Positions 44,341-55,816 of a stretch of DNA of 64,000 nt are shown here, in pieces; the first letter of the stretch is position 1, and each line of letters starts with the position of its first letter. The notes beneath the pieces are model-generated. The model saw only the letters and a list, made by a program, of their open reading frames with translations. It did not search any database and was not told where the DNA came from. Both the position numbers and the translations under genes were made by a program. Source of the DNA: Muraenolepis orangiensis (Eukaryota > Chordata > Actinopteri > Gadiformes > Muraenolepididae); assembly GCA_027704905.1 (NCBI GenBank), contig JANIIK010000610.1, forward strand, positions 134,001-198,000, written 5' to 3'.

Positions 44341-45261
44341 CCACCCAAAAATTGCCTAGTCCAACCTTGTTAGACACTTCGTCTGATGTTGTCATGGTGT
44401 ATCCAGCCTGTGCCGTTACACGTACCATGACAGCAGCGTGTGACGCGCGGGGTACTACCCAGACGACAGATGTTGAAGCTGTTCATGTGGGTTTGATTCT
44501 GCCTGAGCAATTCCAGTCCATGTCGCAAGCTGAGTTGGCTACAGAGCAGGTAAATGATCCAGCTATACGAGAGCTGTTTGAGAAAGCCGTGCCATTTGAT
44601 GAAATGGGTAGCTCGGCGCATGGGTATTGTCTTCATGGAGGTTTATTGTTTCGGAAGTGGGTGCCTCATGGAGATGCTTTTGTCGGTGAACCAATTTTTC
44701 AGTTTGCGGTACCATACAAGTTTCATCAATTGGTGTTGCAGACTTGTCATAACAATGTTGCAGGGCATCAGGGAGTGAGGAAAACGTATGACCGGGCACT
44801 GAGACACTGTTTTTGGCCCCGTTTAAAACGTGATGTTTCCGCATATATCAAAACGTGTCACACGTGTCAGTTAACTGGGAAGCCGAGTCAGACCATCAAA
44901 CCGGCCCCGCTCTCTCCTATTCCTGCTGTTGATCAGCCATTTGAACATTTGATTATTGACTGTGTTGGGCCATTACCGCGGTCCAAACAGGGACATCTGT
45001 ATTTGCTTACTGTAATGTGTCAGGTGACCAGATACCCGGCAGCATTTCCGCTTAGATCAATAACCACGAAGTCTGTTGTTAAAGCACTGACGCAGTTCAT
45101 TTCTGTGTTCGGGATACCCAAAATCATTCAGAGTGATCAGGGTTCCAATTTCACTTCACATATGTTTGCAGAAATTCTCCGGCAACTACATATCAAGCAC
45201 AACAAAGCGTCAGCGTATCATGCCCAGTCTCAGGGAGCTTTAGAGCGTTTTCATCAGATTA
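44340..45261 (+). pseudogene. Gmr1-like integrase, truncated by LINE
   Basis: The zinc-binding region is HNNVAGHQGVRKTYDRAL then CHTCQLTGK (44750-44880). The core is IIDCVGPLPRSKQGH, IQSDQGSNFTSH and QGALERFHQ, with DD35E spacing. The frame runs openly from 44097 to the LINE junction near 45262; the last residues of that ORF are LINE sequence. It lies upstream of RNase H, as in Gmr1. Confidence 0.85.
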
Positions 45262-47000
45262 ATTTTTCAGATTCAGATTACTTTATTAATCCCGAGGGAA
45301 ATTAAGGTGCAACAGTTGACACAGGGGGAATAAATGCACACACAAAAAATACTAATACCTAAGCTAAAAAACAAAACCACTAACTAAATAAAAATTGTAT
45401 AAACAAAAATATAGTTAAATGTATTGATAAATGAAGATAAATTTACAGTAATACGTAGGTATATACAATACACAACAATACGTATAGTGCAAATTGGCAG
45501 AATAATATATTAATAAATAACTCATGTGTAAAGTGAAAAGTGAATTAGAATTTGAAGTAGAATTTACAGTGCAAAGTTACAATGAGATGATTTTCAGTGC
45601 GTTGACCAAAAATAATAATAAGTACGTTGGCCTCAGGTCACTGAGTCTCCACTGTCCCTCTCACGACCCGAGGTAGATGAGTTAAAGAGTCTAATGGCCA
45701 CAGGAAGAAAGGACTTCCTATGGCGTTCTGTGGTGCACCTGGGTGGAATGAGTCTGTTGCTAAAGGTGCTTCTATATGAGGTCAGCACCTGATGGAGAGG
45801 GTTAGAGTTGTTAAGGATACTACGCAGCTTGCGCAGCATCCTTCTCTCAGACACCACCAACAAGGAGTCCAGCTGGACCCCCAGGACAACGCCTGATCTC
45901 AACCTGCTTCCCCAGCACACGACACCGGAGAAGATGGCACTGGCTACCACCGACTGGTAGAACACATTCAGCATCTTGTTGCAAACGTTGAAGGACCGGA
46001 GCCTCCGCAGGAAGTAGAGACGGCTCTGGCCCTTCTTGTAAACAGCCTCAGAGTTCTTGGCCCAGACCAGTTTATTGTCCAGATAAACTCCCAGGTATTT
46101 ATATTCCTGGACAACTTCAGCGGACACACCCTTGATGGAAATGGGTGTGGGTGTGGATTTCCTCCTGCGGAAGTCCACCACCATCTCCTTCGTCTTGTCA
46201 GTGTTGAGCTGCATATGGTTCAGCTCACACCACTCAACGAAGGAGTCCACGACGCCCCTGTACTCATCGTTTCCCTCGCTGACACAACCAACAACTGCAG
46301 AGTCGTCCGAGAACTTCTGCAGATGGCAGGACACGGTTGTACTGGAAGTCTGAGGTGTAAAGGGTGAACAGGAATGGGGAAAGAACAGTTCCCTGTGGAG
46401 CACCAGTGCTGCTGACCACAACGTCAGACACACAGTCCTGCAGTCTGACAAACTGTGGACGACCCGTCAAATAGTCAGTAATCCAGGACACCAGGGAAGA
46501 GTCCACCTTCATCACCGTCAGCTTACTTCCCAGCAGGGCAGGCCGGATGGTGTTGAACGCACTGGAGAAGTCGAAAAACATGATTCTCACAGTGCTCCCG
46601 GGTCTGTCCAAGTGGGCGTAGGCACGATGAAGCAGGAAGATGATGGCGTCCTCCACTCCCAGTTTCGGCTGGTAGGCAAACTGAAGAGGGTCCAGCGATG
46701 ATCTGACCAGGGGCCGAAGAAGCGTCAGGACCAGCCTCTCAAAGGATTTCGCCACGTGGGACGTCAGCGCCACCGGTCTGTAGTCGTTTGAGGTGCTGGG
46801 ACGTGCCTTCTTCGGAACCGGCACCAGGCAGGATGTCTTCCACAGCACAGGGACCCTCTCCAGTCTCATGCTCAGGTTGAAGATGTACTGCAGGACTCCA
46901 CTCAGCTGGGCAGCACATGTTTTGAGGACCCTCGGGCTGATGCCGTCAGGACCTGCAGCCTTGCCTGGATGGAGCCTGCACAGCACTTTCCTCACCAAAC
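45262..47000 (-). mobile_element. CR1/L2-group LINE inserted in Gmr1-like element
   Basis: On the minus strand 46998-46264 reads RT (LHPGKAAGPDGISPRVLK, VPVPKKARPSTSNDYRPVAL, FFDFSSAFNTI, TGAPQGTVLSPFLFTLYT). After a frameshift, 46330-45633 reads KFSDDSAVVGCV, YKYLGVYLDNKLVW and the C-terminus RHRKSFLPVAIRLFNSS. The 3' UTR ends (GATTCA)n at 45262. It lacks the endonuclease (5'-truncated). The same family left a tail at 37617. Confidence 0.9.
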
Positions 47001-47024
47001 GTTGAAGTCATTGCTGCGCTCTTA

Positions 47025-47224
47025 TTGTACAGATTTGGGGGGTCAGGGTTGACTCCACTGGTGGCGTATACGGATCATAATCCGTTGACCTTTTTAAAGT
47101 CCCTACAAAATCCCAATCAGAGGTTGATGAGGTGGGCTTTATTTTTACAGCCCTATTCTTTGGACATCCGTCACATTAAAGGGTCTCAAAATGTAATTGC
47201 AGACGCTCTGTCCTGCATACCGTA
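47025..47224 (+). pseudogene. Gmr1-like RNase H end
   Basis: LVAYTDHNPLTFLKSLQNPN, RWALFLQPYSLDIRHIKGSQ and NVIADALSCIP to TAA at 47223. This is the tail of the RT/RNase H region and lies 245 bp before the 3' LTR. All RT upstream is lost. Confidence 0.85.
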
Positions 47225-47469
47225 ATTTGGTCCCAATGTGATACTTTTGTTTGCCCCTCTCATTTGTTCCCCAATCCCTACTGTCTCTCGCTCTCTTAAA
47301 TTGCTTCCTAGGGCCCTAGGTTGCTGAGAGCGGAGGTTGGATGGTGAGGGGAATGGGTGAAGGGGTAAAACAGTGTTTATTTAGATTTTTGTATGTATTA
47401 ATGTAGGTTATTTGTGTGTACCATGTGCTTAGAGCATAGGGTGGAACCCCTTTTCTTTAGGTGGGAGGG

Positions 47470-47863
47470 TGTGACGACCCCCACTCTACCTGCTAGTGGG
47501 TGAGTCTGCTGACTCAGAGAGCATGGTGGAGTGGGTGGGTCGTTAGCCCAATTGGTCGCACCTGGGCAGTGAGAGCTGTCTGCACATGGACTATTTAGGT
47601 TTCCTTGTCTAATCCCCTCTGTCTGCTTCTCCACTCCCAGGAACAGGTTATCCAGCACCCACTTTTGATCCTTGGATATATAATACTAATACTTACACCA
47701 CCCGCACCACACAACACTTTCTCACTCATCCACACACCGCATTCACCACTGATTCTGATACATCCATATTCATTGTTTGTCGATCGTTATTTTTGGTTAG
47801 ATATAGGATTGAATAAATTATATTGTTCAATTGTTATCACGTGTGGACTCCCTATTTGTCACA
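47470..47863 (+). mobile_element. 3' LTR of Gmr1-like element
   Basis: It begins TGTGACGACCCCCACTCTAC and ends TTGTCACA; TGTGAC/GTCACA are perfect inverted ends. A GGTGGGAGGG purine tract precedes it and AATAAA lies near 47814. An alternative right edge is TGTGACA at 47881, directly against the microsatellite. Confidence 0.75.
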
Positions 47864-47881
47864 ATTTACCCGTTTGTGACA

Positions 47882-47953
47882 ATATATATATGTATATATA
47901 TATATATATGTGTGTATATATGTATGTATGTGTGTATATATATATATGTGTAT
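47882..47953. repeat. (TA/TATG)n tract between two retroelements
   Basis: Continuation of the 42386-42716 microsatellite on the far side of the Gmr1-like insertion. The ERV LTR starts immediately after. Confidence 0.85.
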
Positions 47954-48535
47954 TGTAGTGTATTTTTATACCCTTATTATAATCTAAAACACTGTCTTTG
48001 GATCCTCTATACATTGCAGTAGGTGGCTACAGCATAATCTGCTGGTGGACCCCAAGGCCCACTAGGACATAGAGATGTGTTAATCAGTTCCAGATGTGTA
48101 GGTGTTGGTGTGCCTTCAGGCCCTTGTAATGGTGCCTTTAGGCTGGTTTTCAACGGTATCCTACAGAGTGTAACATGAGCTCTAACGTAGAGAGTAGGGC
48201 CGTGAAATGTTGGGCAAGCCAAATACGACCCCCTTGGGGGTTTTGAGCCATAAACATGGGACGTGACGATGAAGACGCCGGCCGAGAAGACACCATGCCC
48301 AACCAGAGTAGTGGATACTGGTTGTACCTCTCAGACCAATAGTATCAGTTGGTGTAGGATACTATGGCTATATAATGTTTGGTAAAGGAGCGCGTGGCCA
48401 GTTCTGCGAATTGACACGGCAGGCTCCATCTCGTTGCAACTGATGAATTTGATGCTTTGTTCAATAAACACCTTGACCTTAGTATCCGGACCTCTGAGAA
48501 AGATTCTTATTCCACCGAGTAGAAATTATACTACA
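47954..48535 (+). mobile_element. ERV 5' LTR
   Basis: 582 bp, TGTAGT to ACTACA. TATATAA at 48369-48375 and AATAAA at 48463-48468 mark the likely promoter and polyadenylation signal. Confidence 0.9.
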
Positions 48536-48537
48536 TA

Positions 48538-48556
48538 TTGGCGTCACGAACAGGAT
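48538..48556 (+). promoter_or_regulatory. ERV primer binding site
   Basis: TTGGCGTCACGAACAGGAT follows the LTR by two bases. It resembles the tRNA-Lys3 type site (TGGCGCCCGAACAGGG) with one extra base and substitutions; the exact tRNA is uncertain. Confidence 0.5.
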
Positions 48557-49490
48557 TTGGTTAAAACGATTGTTGACCAGCTGCTGTCGGTGAAGCGAGC
48601 GCACGTGGGCACCGGCAACTGATCAGGCCGGGGTTTGAGGTAAGCTCTAAACATCTTCCTCAAAGCGCTTAAGTGCGTCTGCTTATATTGACTATGATTA
48701 AGGCTCTGGTTAACAGTTGACCAAATCGAAAAGGACCTTTGGGTCTATTGGATGGAATAGAATACTTTACATGTCCGCTAAATTTTTAAGTAGGAGTACC
48801 ACTATAAACTGTAGTGTGGGAGTAAACGTTAGTGTGGGAGCACCACTAGAAACTAATAGTTTGTCGAGTGGGAGTACCACTATAAACGACCCCTTTCCTA
48901 CTAAGCCCAATGGGTTTGTGTGATAACACTAGGGGCCAGGTAGTTTGATATTTTTCCTTTGCTAAAATACAAATATACCTACTGCCCATAGGAAACGCGT
49001 AGTAGCTATTAACCAGAATCTTATCAGATTGGTTAAAGTGAAGAGGTAGCGGGAAACCACTACTTGGGCTCAGGTAATCCGAGTTCATATCAATGATGTG
49101 GATTCGAATGAGACAAACCTATCCTAGGACTTAAGATAAGACACTAGGTTACGAGTACCTAAAACCAGGCTTTCACAGAAGAAACGCCGCTCACTTTAAT
49201 CTAATGATGAGTTAAAGTGATTATGTAGCTTTGAAAACGTATTGATTCAAAGTGGGAAAAGAATTTTCGCAAGGACGCTTGTTATTGTCGGGGATCCATA
49301 GGGATTATGGGGGGTATTTCTTATACAGAGTAACGGGCGAAGAAGTGGCAATAAAGTCCACTAGGAGTTGTGTTTTATGTAATGTAAATGTAAATGTGTT
49401 TGTCGGTTTAACCAAGGGGGTGTAAACTGGTGATTAAATGTTATGTAAAATTGGCTTTGAAGGATACTAAAGAACACATGGTATATGGTA
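48557..49490 (+). other. ERV leader, unassigned
   Basis: About 930 bp without a credible ORF; GTGGGAGTACCACTATAAAC-type motifs recur at 48787-48890. It probably holds the packaging region and splice donor, but neither can be placed. Confidence 0.4.
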
Positions 49491-50105
49491 CACATGGGGT
49501 GGTTCTTTGTGATACTGTAGGCCTTGGTAGCACACGTGGTAAATTGTGGGCCTTTGTGGACCTCGTGGTTATTTCATGAACCATGGGGTGGTTCTTTGTG
49601 ATACTGTAGGCCTTGGTAGCACACGTGGTAAATTGTAGCCCTTTGTGGACCTCGTGGTCATTTCATGGACCATGGGGTGGTTCTTTGTGATATTGCAGGC
49701 CTTGTTAGCATACGTAGCCCTTTGTGGACCTCGTGGTCATTTCATGGACCATGGGGTGGTTCTTTGTGATATTGCAGGCCTTGTTAGCATACGTAGCCCT
49801 TTGTGGACCTCGTGGTCATTTCATGGACCATGGGGTGGTTCTTTGTGATATTGCAGGCCTTGTTAGCATACGTAGCCCTTTGTGGACCTCGTGGTCATTT
49901 CATGGACCATGGGGTGGTTCTTTGTGATATTGCAGGCCTTGTTAGCATACGTAGCCCTTTGTGGACCTCGTGGTCATTTCATGGACCATGGGGTGGTTCT
50001 TTGTGATATTGCAGGCCTTGTTAGCATACGTAGCCCTTTGTGGACCTCATGGTTATTTCATGGACCACGTGGTTCTTTGTGGTACTACAGGCATTGGTGG
50101 CACAC
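49491..50105. repeat. 79-bp minisatellite in ERV leader, about 7-8 units
   Basis: Units start CATGGGGTGGTTCTTTGTGA. The central units (49650-50040) are essentially identical at 79 bp; the first two are about 89 bp with a GGTAAATTG insertion. Overlapping 67-residue ORFs are artefacts of the period. Confidence 0.92.
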
Positions 50106-50876
50106 GTGGCGTAGAACAAACGCAAGAGGCAAGAGTTTGAGTCGCCATGATCCCAATGTAAATCCAACCCGATGACGAGGCTGTTAGTATGCAAATGAGG
50201 AGAGAAGCATGGTCTCTCCTGTGGTCTGTTCTTAGTATGAACATATGGGTTGTTTCCACGTGATGCGAGTAAATAACCTACTCTACTAAACCAGAGGTAA
50301 AGCTCACCTTCTTGGTTTATCTTTCAGAAGTTGAATAACTTAAATCTAGTTTTCAGCGCTTTAGGCTGAATGGAGGCTATTGATCCTTTTTCGTTTTTCA
50401 AGTGTGGCTCAGTTTTGTGGGCCACCTATAATCGTTTCCCTATAAACATTACATGTTCTTGTATGACTGTAGGATTGATAAGGCTAATTCATTTAGTCTG
50501 GGTCATTCATACAGATTTCAATAAGAAAATAACTGTTTATATTTTATTTTAGTGAGATTCAAGAAAACAAAGGCCAAAGAACCAATTCCTTGGACAGCCA
50601 GTAGGGATCTGAGGTCAGAACCATACTCAGTTAAACTCCCTCTCTCCCCCTCCCCCTCTCTCGCCCCCTCCCTCTCTCCCCCTCCCCCTCTCTCGCCCCC
50701 TCCCTCTCTCCCCCTCTCTCTCTCTCTCTCTCGCACGCGCACGCGCACACGCACACACACAGGTTTGAGCTGAGCCTGATACACACATACCTATTGATAT
50801 ACTGAAACATATAAGAAACAGTTGAGCTGGTATACAGCAATAAAGGGGTTGCAATCCCTAGTTGATTAATTTGATT
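50106..50876 (+). other. ERV leader, central part
   Basis: Unassigned, with a C/T-rich stretch of CCCTCTCTCCCCCTCCCCCT units at 50637-50735 and a short (CA)n. No ORF is supportable. Confidence 0.4.
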
Positions 50877-53760
50877 TGTTGATTCATTTTGTTTTATTTA
50901 ATAATTCATTCATTGATTAATTTGAGTTGTTGATTACTGGAAGTTGTTTTATTTGATTCATTCATTCATTGATTAATTTGATTCGTTGATTGATTTTGTT
51001 TTATTTAATAATTCATTCATTGATTAATTTGAGTTGTTGATTACTGGAAGTTGTTTTATTTGATTCATTCATTCATTGATTCATTTGATTCGTTGATTGA
51101 TCTTGTTTTATTTGATAATTCATTCATTGATTGATTTGAGTTGTTGATTACTGGAAGTTGTTTTATTTGATTCATTCATTCATTGATTAATTTGATTCGT
51201 TGATTAATTTTGTTTTATTTAATAATTCATTCATTGATTAATTTGAGTTGTTGATTACTGGAAGTTGTTTTATTTGATTGATTCATTCATTGATTCATTT
51301 GATTCGTTGATTGATTTTGTTTTATTTGATAATTCATTCATTGATTAATTTGAGTTGTTGATTACTGGAAGTTGTTTTATTTGATTCATTCATTCATTGA
51401 TTAATTTGATTCGTTGATTGATTTTGTTTTATTTAATAATTCATTCATTGATTAATTTGAGTTGTTGATTACTGGAAGTTGTTTTATTTGATTCATTCAT
51501 TCATTGATTAATTTGATTCGTTGATTGATTTTGTTTTATTTAATAATTCATTCATTGATTAATTTGAGTTGTTGATTACTGGAAGTTGTTTTATTTGATT
51601 CATTCATTCATTGATTAATTTGATTCGTTGATTGATTTTGTTTTATTTAATAATTCATTCATTGATTAATTTGAGTTGTTGATTACTGGAAGTTGTTTTA
51701 TTTGATTCATTCATTCATTGATTAATTTGATTCGTTGATTGATTTTGTTTTATTTAATAATTCATTCATTGATTAATTTGAGTTGTTGATTACTGGAAGT
51801 TGTTTTATTTGATTCATTCATTCATTGATTAATTTGATTCGTTGATTCATTTTGTTTTATTTAATAATTCATTCATTGATTAATTTGAGTTGTTGATTAC
51901 TGGAAGTTGTTTTATTTGATTAATTCATTCATTGATTAATTTGATTCGTTGATTGATTTTGTTTTATTTAATAATTCATTCATTGATTAATTTGAGTTGT
52001 TGATTACTGGAAGTTGTTTTATTTGATTCATTCATTCATTGATTAATTTGATTCGTTGATTGATGTTGTTTTATTTCATTCATTCATTCATTTGATTCGT
52101 TGATTGTTTTTGTTTTATTTGATTCATTGATTCATTGATTCATTTGATTTGTTGATTGATGTTGTTTTATTTCATTCATTCATTCATTTGATTTGTTGAT
52201 TGTTTTTGTTTTATTTGATTCATTCATTCATTCATTTGATTCGTTGATTGATTTTGTTTTATTTGATTCATTCATTCATTCATTTGATTAGTTGATTGTT
52301 TTTGTTTTATTTGATTCATTCATTCATTCATTTGATTTGTTGATTGATGTTTTATTTCACTCATTCATTCATTTGATTTGATGATTGATTTTGTTTTATT
52401 TGATTCATTCATTCATTGATTCATTTGATTCGTTGATTGATTTTGTTTTATTTGATTCATTCATTCATTGATTCATTTGATTTGTTGATTGATGTTGTTT
52501 TATTTGATTCATTCATTCATTGATTCATTTGATTTGTTGATTGATTTTGTTTTATTTGATTCATTCATTCATTCATTTGATTCGTTGATTGATTTTGTTT
52601 TATTTGATTCATTCATTCATTGATTCATTTGATTTGTTGATTGATGTTGTTTTATTTCATTCATTCATTCATTGATTCATTTGATTTGTTGATTGATTTT
52701 GTTTTATTTGATTCATTCATTCATTGATTCATTTGATTCGTTGATTGATTTTGTTTTATTTGATTCATTCATTCATTCATTCATTTGATTTGTTGATTGA
52801 TGTTGTTTTATTTGATTCATTCATTCATTGATTAATTTGATTTGTTGATTGATGTTGTTTTATTTCATTCATTCATTCATTGATTAATTTGATTTGTTGA
52901 TTGATTTTGTTTTATTTGATTCATTCATTCATTCATTCATTTGGTTCATTGATTGTTTTTGTTTTATTTGATTCATTCATTCATTCATTCATTTGATTTG
53001 TTGATTGATGTTGTTTTATTTGATTCATTCATTCATTGATTCATTTGATTTGTTGATTGATTTTGTTTTATTTGATTCATTCATTCATTCATTTGATTCG
53101 TTGATTGATTTTGTTTTATTTGATTCATTCATTCATTCATTCATTTGATTTGTTGATTGATGTTGTTTTATTTGATTCATTCATTCATTGATTAATTTGA
53201 TTTGTTGATTGATGTTGTTTTATTTCATTCATTCATTCATTGATTAATTTGATTTGTTGATTGATTTTGTTTTATTTGATTCATTCATTCATTCATTCAT
53301 TTGGTTCATTGATTGTTTTTGTTTTATTTGATTCATTCATTCATTCATTCATTTGATTTGTTGATTGATGTTGTTTTATTTGATTCATTCATTCATTTGA
53401 TTCGTTGATTGATTTTGTTTTATTTGATAATTCATTCATTCATTAATTTGATTTGTTGATTGAAGTTGTTTTATTTGAGTCATTCATTCATTGATTAATT
53501 TGATTTGTTGATTGATGTTGTTTTATTTGATTCATTCATTCATTGATTAATTTGATTTGTTGATTGATTTTGTTTTATTTAATTCATTCATTCATTAGAT
53601 TCGTAGATTGTTTTTGTTTTATTTGATTCATCCATTCATTCATTAATTTGATTCGTTGATTGTTTTTGTTCTGTTTGATTCATTCATTCATTCATTTGAT
53701 TCATTGATTGTTTTTGTTTTATTTGATTCATACATTCATTGATTTGATTCATTTGATTTG
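50877..53760. repeat. 2.9-kb minisatellite in ERV leader
   Basis: TTGATT/CATTCATT-based repeat. The first 1.2 kb is a higher-order unit of about 112 bp containing GAGTTGTTGATTACTGGAAG; the rest is simpler 45-60 bp units with TTGATTGATTTTGTTTTATT. It ends directly before gag. Confidence 0.92.
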
Positions 53761-53792
53761 TTTTGTTTGGTGTATTGTTTTGCTTTTCACAC

Positions 53793-55079
53793 ATGTCTCC
53801 GGTGACTCCGCCACCATACGAGGGAAAAGACACGCTCACTAGTCTGTATCCACAAATGCCAATCCTAAACTCTGACCAACTTCAACCAGATCGTAAAAGT
53901 AAGAAACAGAGGTCATCATCCCCAAACCAGAGAATCGTCAACCTTGCAACAACATCATCGAGGAAGACGAGGAAAAAACATGGAGAGAAGGAAAGGTCAA
54001 CAGGCCATGGACAGAGCTCTAGCGACGAAGACCAGTGCGCTGGAGGGTATGACCTGCAGATCAGAAAGTTGATGGCGAAAGCTGAAAGAGAAGGGAGAAA
54101 AGTCAGCTGCAAAGATGAGACTGAAAGCGATTCAAGTAGCAGTGAAGAAGACAGTGGAGAGGATACCGACGGATCAGAAGCTGGAGGTTCCTCTACAGTC
54201 TCACCCAGGAAAGAAATGATAGACGAGATGGACGAAGAAGTTACCAGAATTACCAAAGAATTGAGATTTATCGACAGAATAAAGGAAAAATTAGGAGCTG
54301 AAATAAGTTTGGCCCCAGCAGCCTTTGTTAAAAGACAACTGGGAGAAATCAAGAAGCTTTTAGCAACTCTGTTGGGTGTGTCTACAATGGAAGAAATCCT
54401 GGTGTCAACTGGGCTCCAAAAAGTGGGACTGAGCAGCATGGCCAAGAGTATCTACCAAATGGACCACATAGCAATTCAGGTGGAACGGTTTCACAAACGG
54501 GAACATACTCTGAGGGAGATTCTGGAGACAATCAGGAAAGTAAACCAAATGCAATTGAAGAAACAGGCTGCAGTTCTGCAGAATCCACCTCAACCGCAAC
54601 AAATGCTGCCACCCCCAAGACAAGCTGCTCCTCTGCCCCCTTACCTACAGCCCAACTCTGGACAACAACAATATGGGGGGCAAGGAGGAAGAGGAGGTTT
54701 TGGACAACAAGGGTACAATCCAAGCTTCCCCCAAGTGTCTGGACCATGTTACACATGTGGAGAAATGGGACACCGGTCTCGCGACTGCGAAATGAGACCA
54801 GAAGTCAACAGGGGTGGACGAAGAAATGGAAGAGGAGGTTACCAGCAGAGGCCACCCCAAAGACAGCAGTGGCAGCAGAGGCCACCCCAAGAACCGCAGT
54901 GGCAGCAACAGCAACCCCAAGAACCGCAATGGCAGCAACAGCAGCCCCAAGAACCGCAATGGCAGCAACAGCAGCCCCAAGAACCGCAATGGCAGCAACA
55001 GCAGCCCCAAGAGTCGCAGTGGCAGCGAAAGCCACCCCAGGGACCGGTGAACCCATATAGGGGCCCGGAAGGGTTATAG
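53793..55079 (+). CDS. gag: ERV gag polyprotein
   Basis: 428 residues from the first ATG at 53793; sequence upstream in frame starts only at TTG. TPPPYEG at residues 5-11 is a PPPY late-budding motif, unusually close to the N-terminus. A charged Ser/Glu-rich segment follows, then a helical region at about residues 145-265 (capsid candidate). One zinc knuckle, CYTCGEMGHRSRDC, lies near residue 320. A Gln-rich tail is built from a 30-nt tandem repeat (EPQWQQQQPQ, about six copies at 54870-55040). It ends in TAG at 55077. The frame is fully open. Confidence 0.88.
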   Translation: MSPVTPPPYEGKDTLTSLYPQMPILNSDQLQPDRKSKKQRSSSPNQRIVNLATTSSRKTRKKHGEKERSTGHGQSSSDEDQCAGGYDLQIRKLMAKAEREGRKVSCKDETESDSSSSEEDSGEDTDGSEAGGSSTVSPRKEMIDEMDEEVTRITKELRFIDRIKEKLGAEISLAPAAFVKRQLGEIKKLLATLLGVSTMEEILVSTGLQKVGLSSMAKSIYQMDHIAIQVERFHKREHTLREILETIRKVNQMQLKKQAAVLQNPPQPQQMLPPPRQAAPLPPYLQPNSGQQQYGGQGGRGGFGQQGYNPSFPQVSGPCYTCGEMGHRSRDCEMRPEVNRGGRRNGRGGYQQRPPQRQQWQQRPPQEPQWQQQQPQEPQWQQQQPQEPQWQQQQPQEPQWQQQQPQESQWQRKPPQGPVNPYRGPEGL

Positions 55080-55115
55080 GGGTGCCCGGAGAATCCGAAA
55101 GGGGGGTGTCAGCTG
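55077..55115 (+). promoter_or_regulatory. In-frame UAG between gag and protease, readthrough candidate
   Basis: Gag and protease are in the same frame, separated by one TAG with no other stop from 55080 on. GGGTGCCCGG and a GGGGGG run follow closely. Gammaretroviruses make gag-pol by suppressing such a UAG with a downstream pseudoknot; whether this RNA folds so was not computed. Confidence 0.6.
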
Positions 55116-55816
55116 GTGGTGTATAGGCCGGAAGAGGAACCTACCATCTGTGTGAAGGTCAACGATCGTCCATTAGAACTAATGGTAGATAGTGGAGCTG
55201 CCTTTACCTGTATTCAGCCTAAAGACGCCACACACCTCCCTATGTTTGGAGAACATATAAGGACAGTCGGATTTGAGGGAATAAAACAGCTGATACCCAC
55301 CACAAAACCGGTGGATACAAGAATCAAAGAGCTATTTTACCTATTCTTGTGTCAAAAAACACCCCTATTGGACTTCTTGGAAGAGATACACTATGTAAAT
55401 TGAAAAGTACAGTGAAATGCACACCTGACGGCTGTCAGGTAGAAGTACCTTCTGAATATCATCAGTTATCCATGATGGTAGAAGAAGACGCTGCTATGGT
55501 ATATTGGCTAGGGGACCTTAGCCAAGACCTCTTGGAACCAGCAAAGCTGTGGGAGAAGTTCATTTCTGCAAACATCCCCGGTGCTAAAACACCTCAATAT
55601 CCATCACACTGTACGCTTCAGTACTCGAAGGATGCCACCAAATCTGACCCAGACGATTGGCTAAAACACCAACCTGAACAAACTCAACTCAGTTCCGGCT
55701 GCATCATTTTGGGACCACAAGGAGCGGCTATGAAGATAAACAGAGATGATTATCTGAACCAAGAGCATAAAATTGAAGGTGCTACACTGGCTTGCCAGGG
55801 GAGCCAGCCCATGTAG
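55080..55816 (+). pseudogene. ERV protease and following pol segment, frameshifted
   Basis: The aspartic protease motif MVDSGAAFTCIQ is near 55180. The frame shifts near 55345-55365 at a run of A; the protease end GLLGRDTLCKL is in the next frame. About 140 further residues to 55816 (HCTLQYSKD near 55610) match the stretch between protease and RT in fish ERVs only by position; I do not recognise a domain. Confidence 0.75.

Larger units (their letters stand above)
42717..47880 (+). mobile_element. Gmr1-like Ty3/Gypsy retrotransposon, decayed
   Basis: A 71-bp 5' LTR remnant at 42717-42787 equals the start of the 3' LTR at 47470-47863. The order between them is gag, zinc knuckle, protease, integrase, (LINE insert), RNase H. 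Integrase before RT/RNase H is the diagnostic order of Gmr1-like elements, opposite to ordinary Gypsy. Both flanks are TA-rich microsatellite, so it inserted into one. RT is missing. Confidence 0.85.

Noticed and set aside
47954..47960. Target duplication for the ERV
   Set aside because: The 4-6 bp on the two sides (TGTAT versus CACGC) do not match, so none is claimed.
49645..50175. Overlapping 67-97 residue ORFs
   Set aside because: Produced by the 79-bp repeat period in the ERV leader.
54645..55060. Antisense and alternate-frame ORFs over the gag Gln-rich tail
   Set aside because: Repeat shadows of gag, biased Leu/Ala composition.
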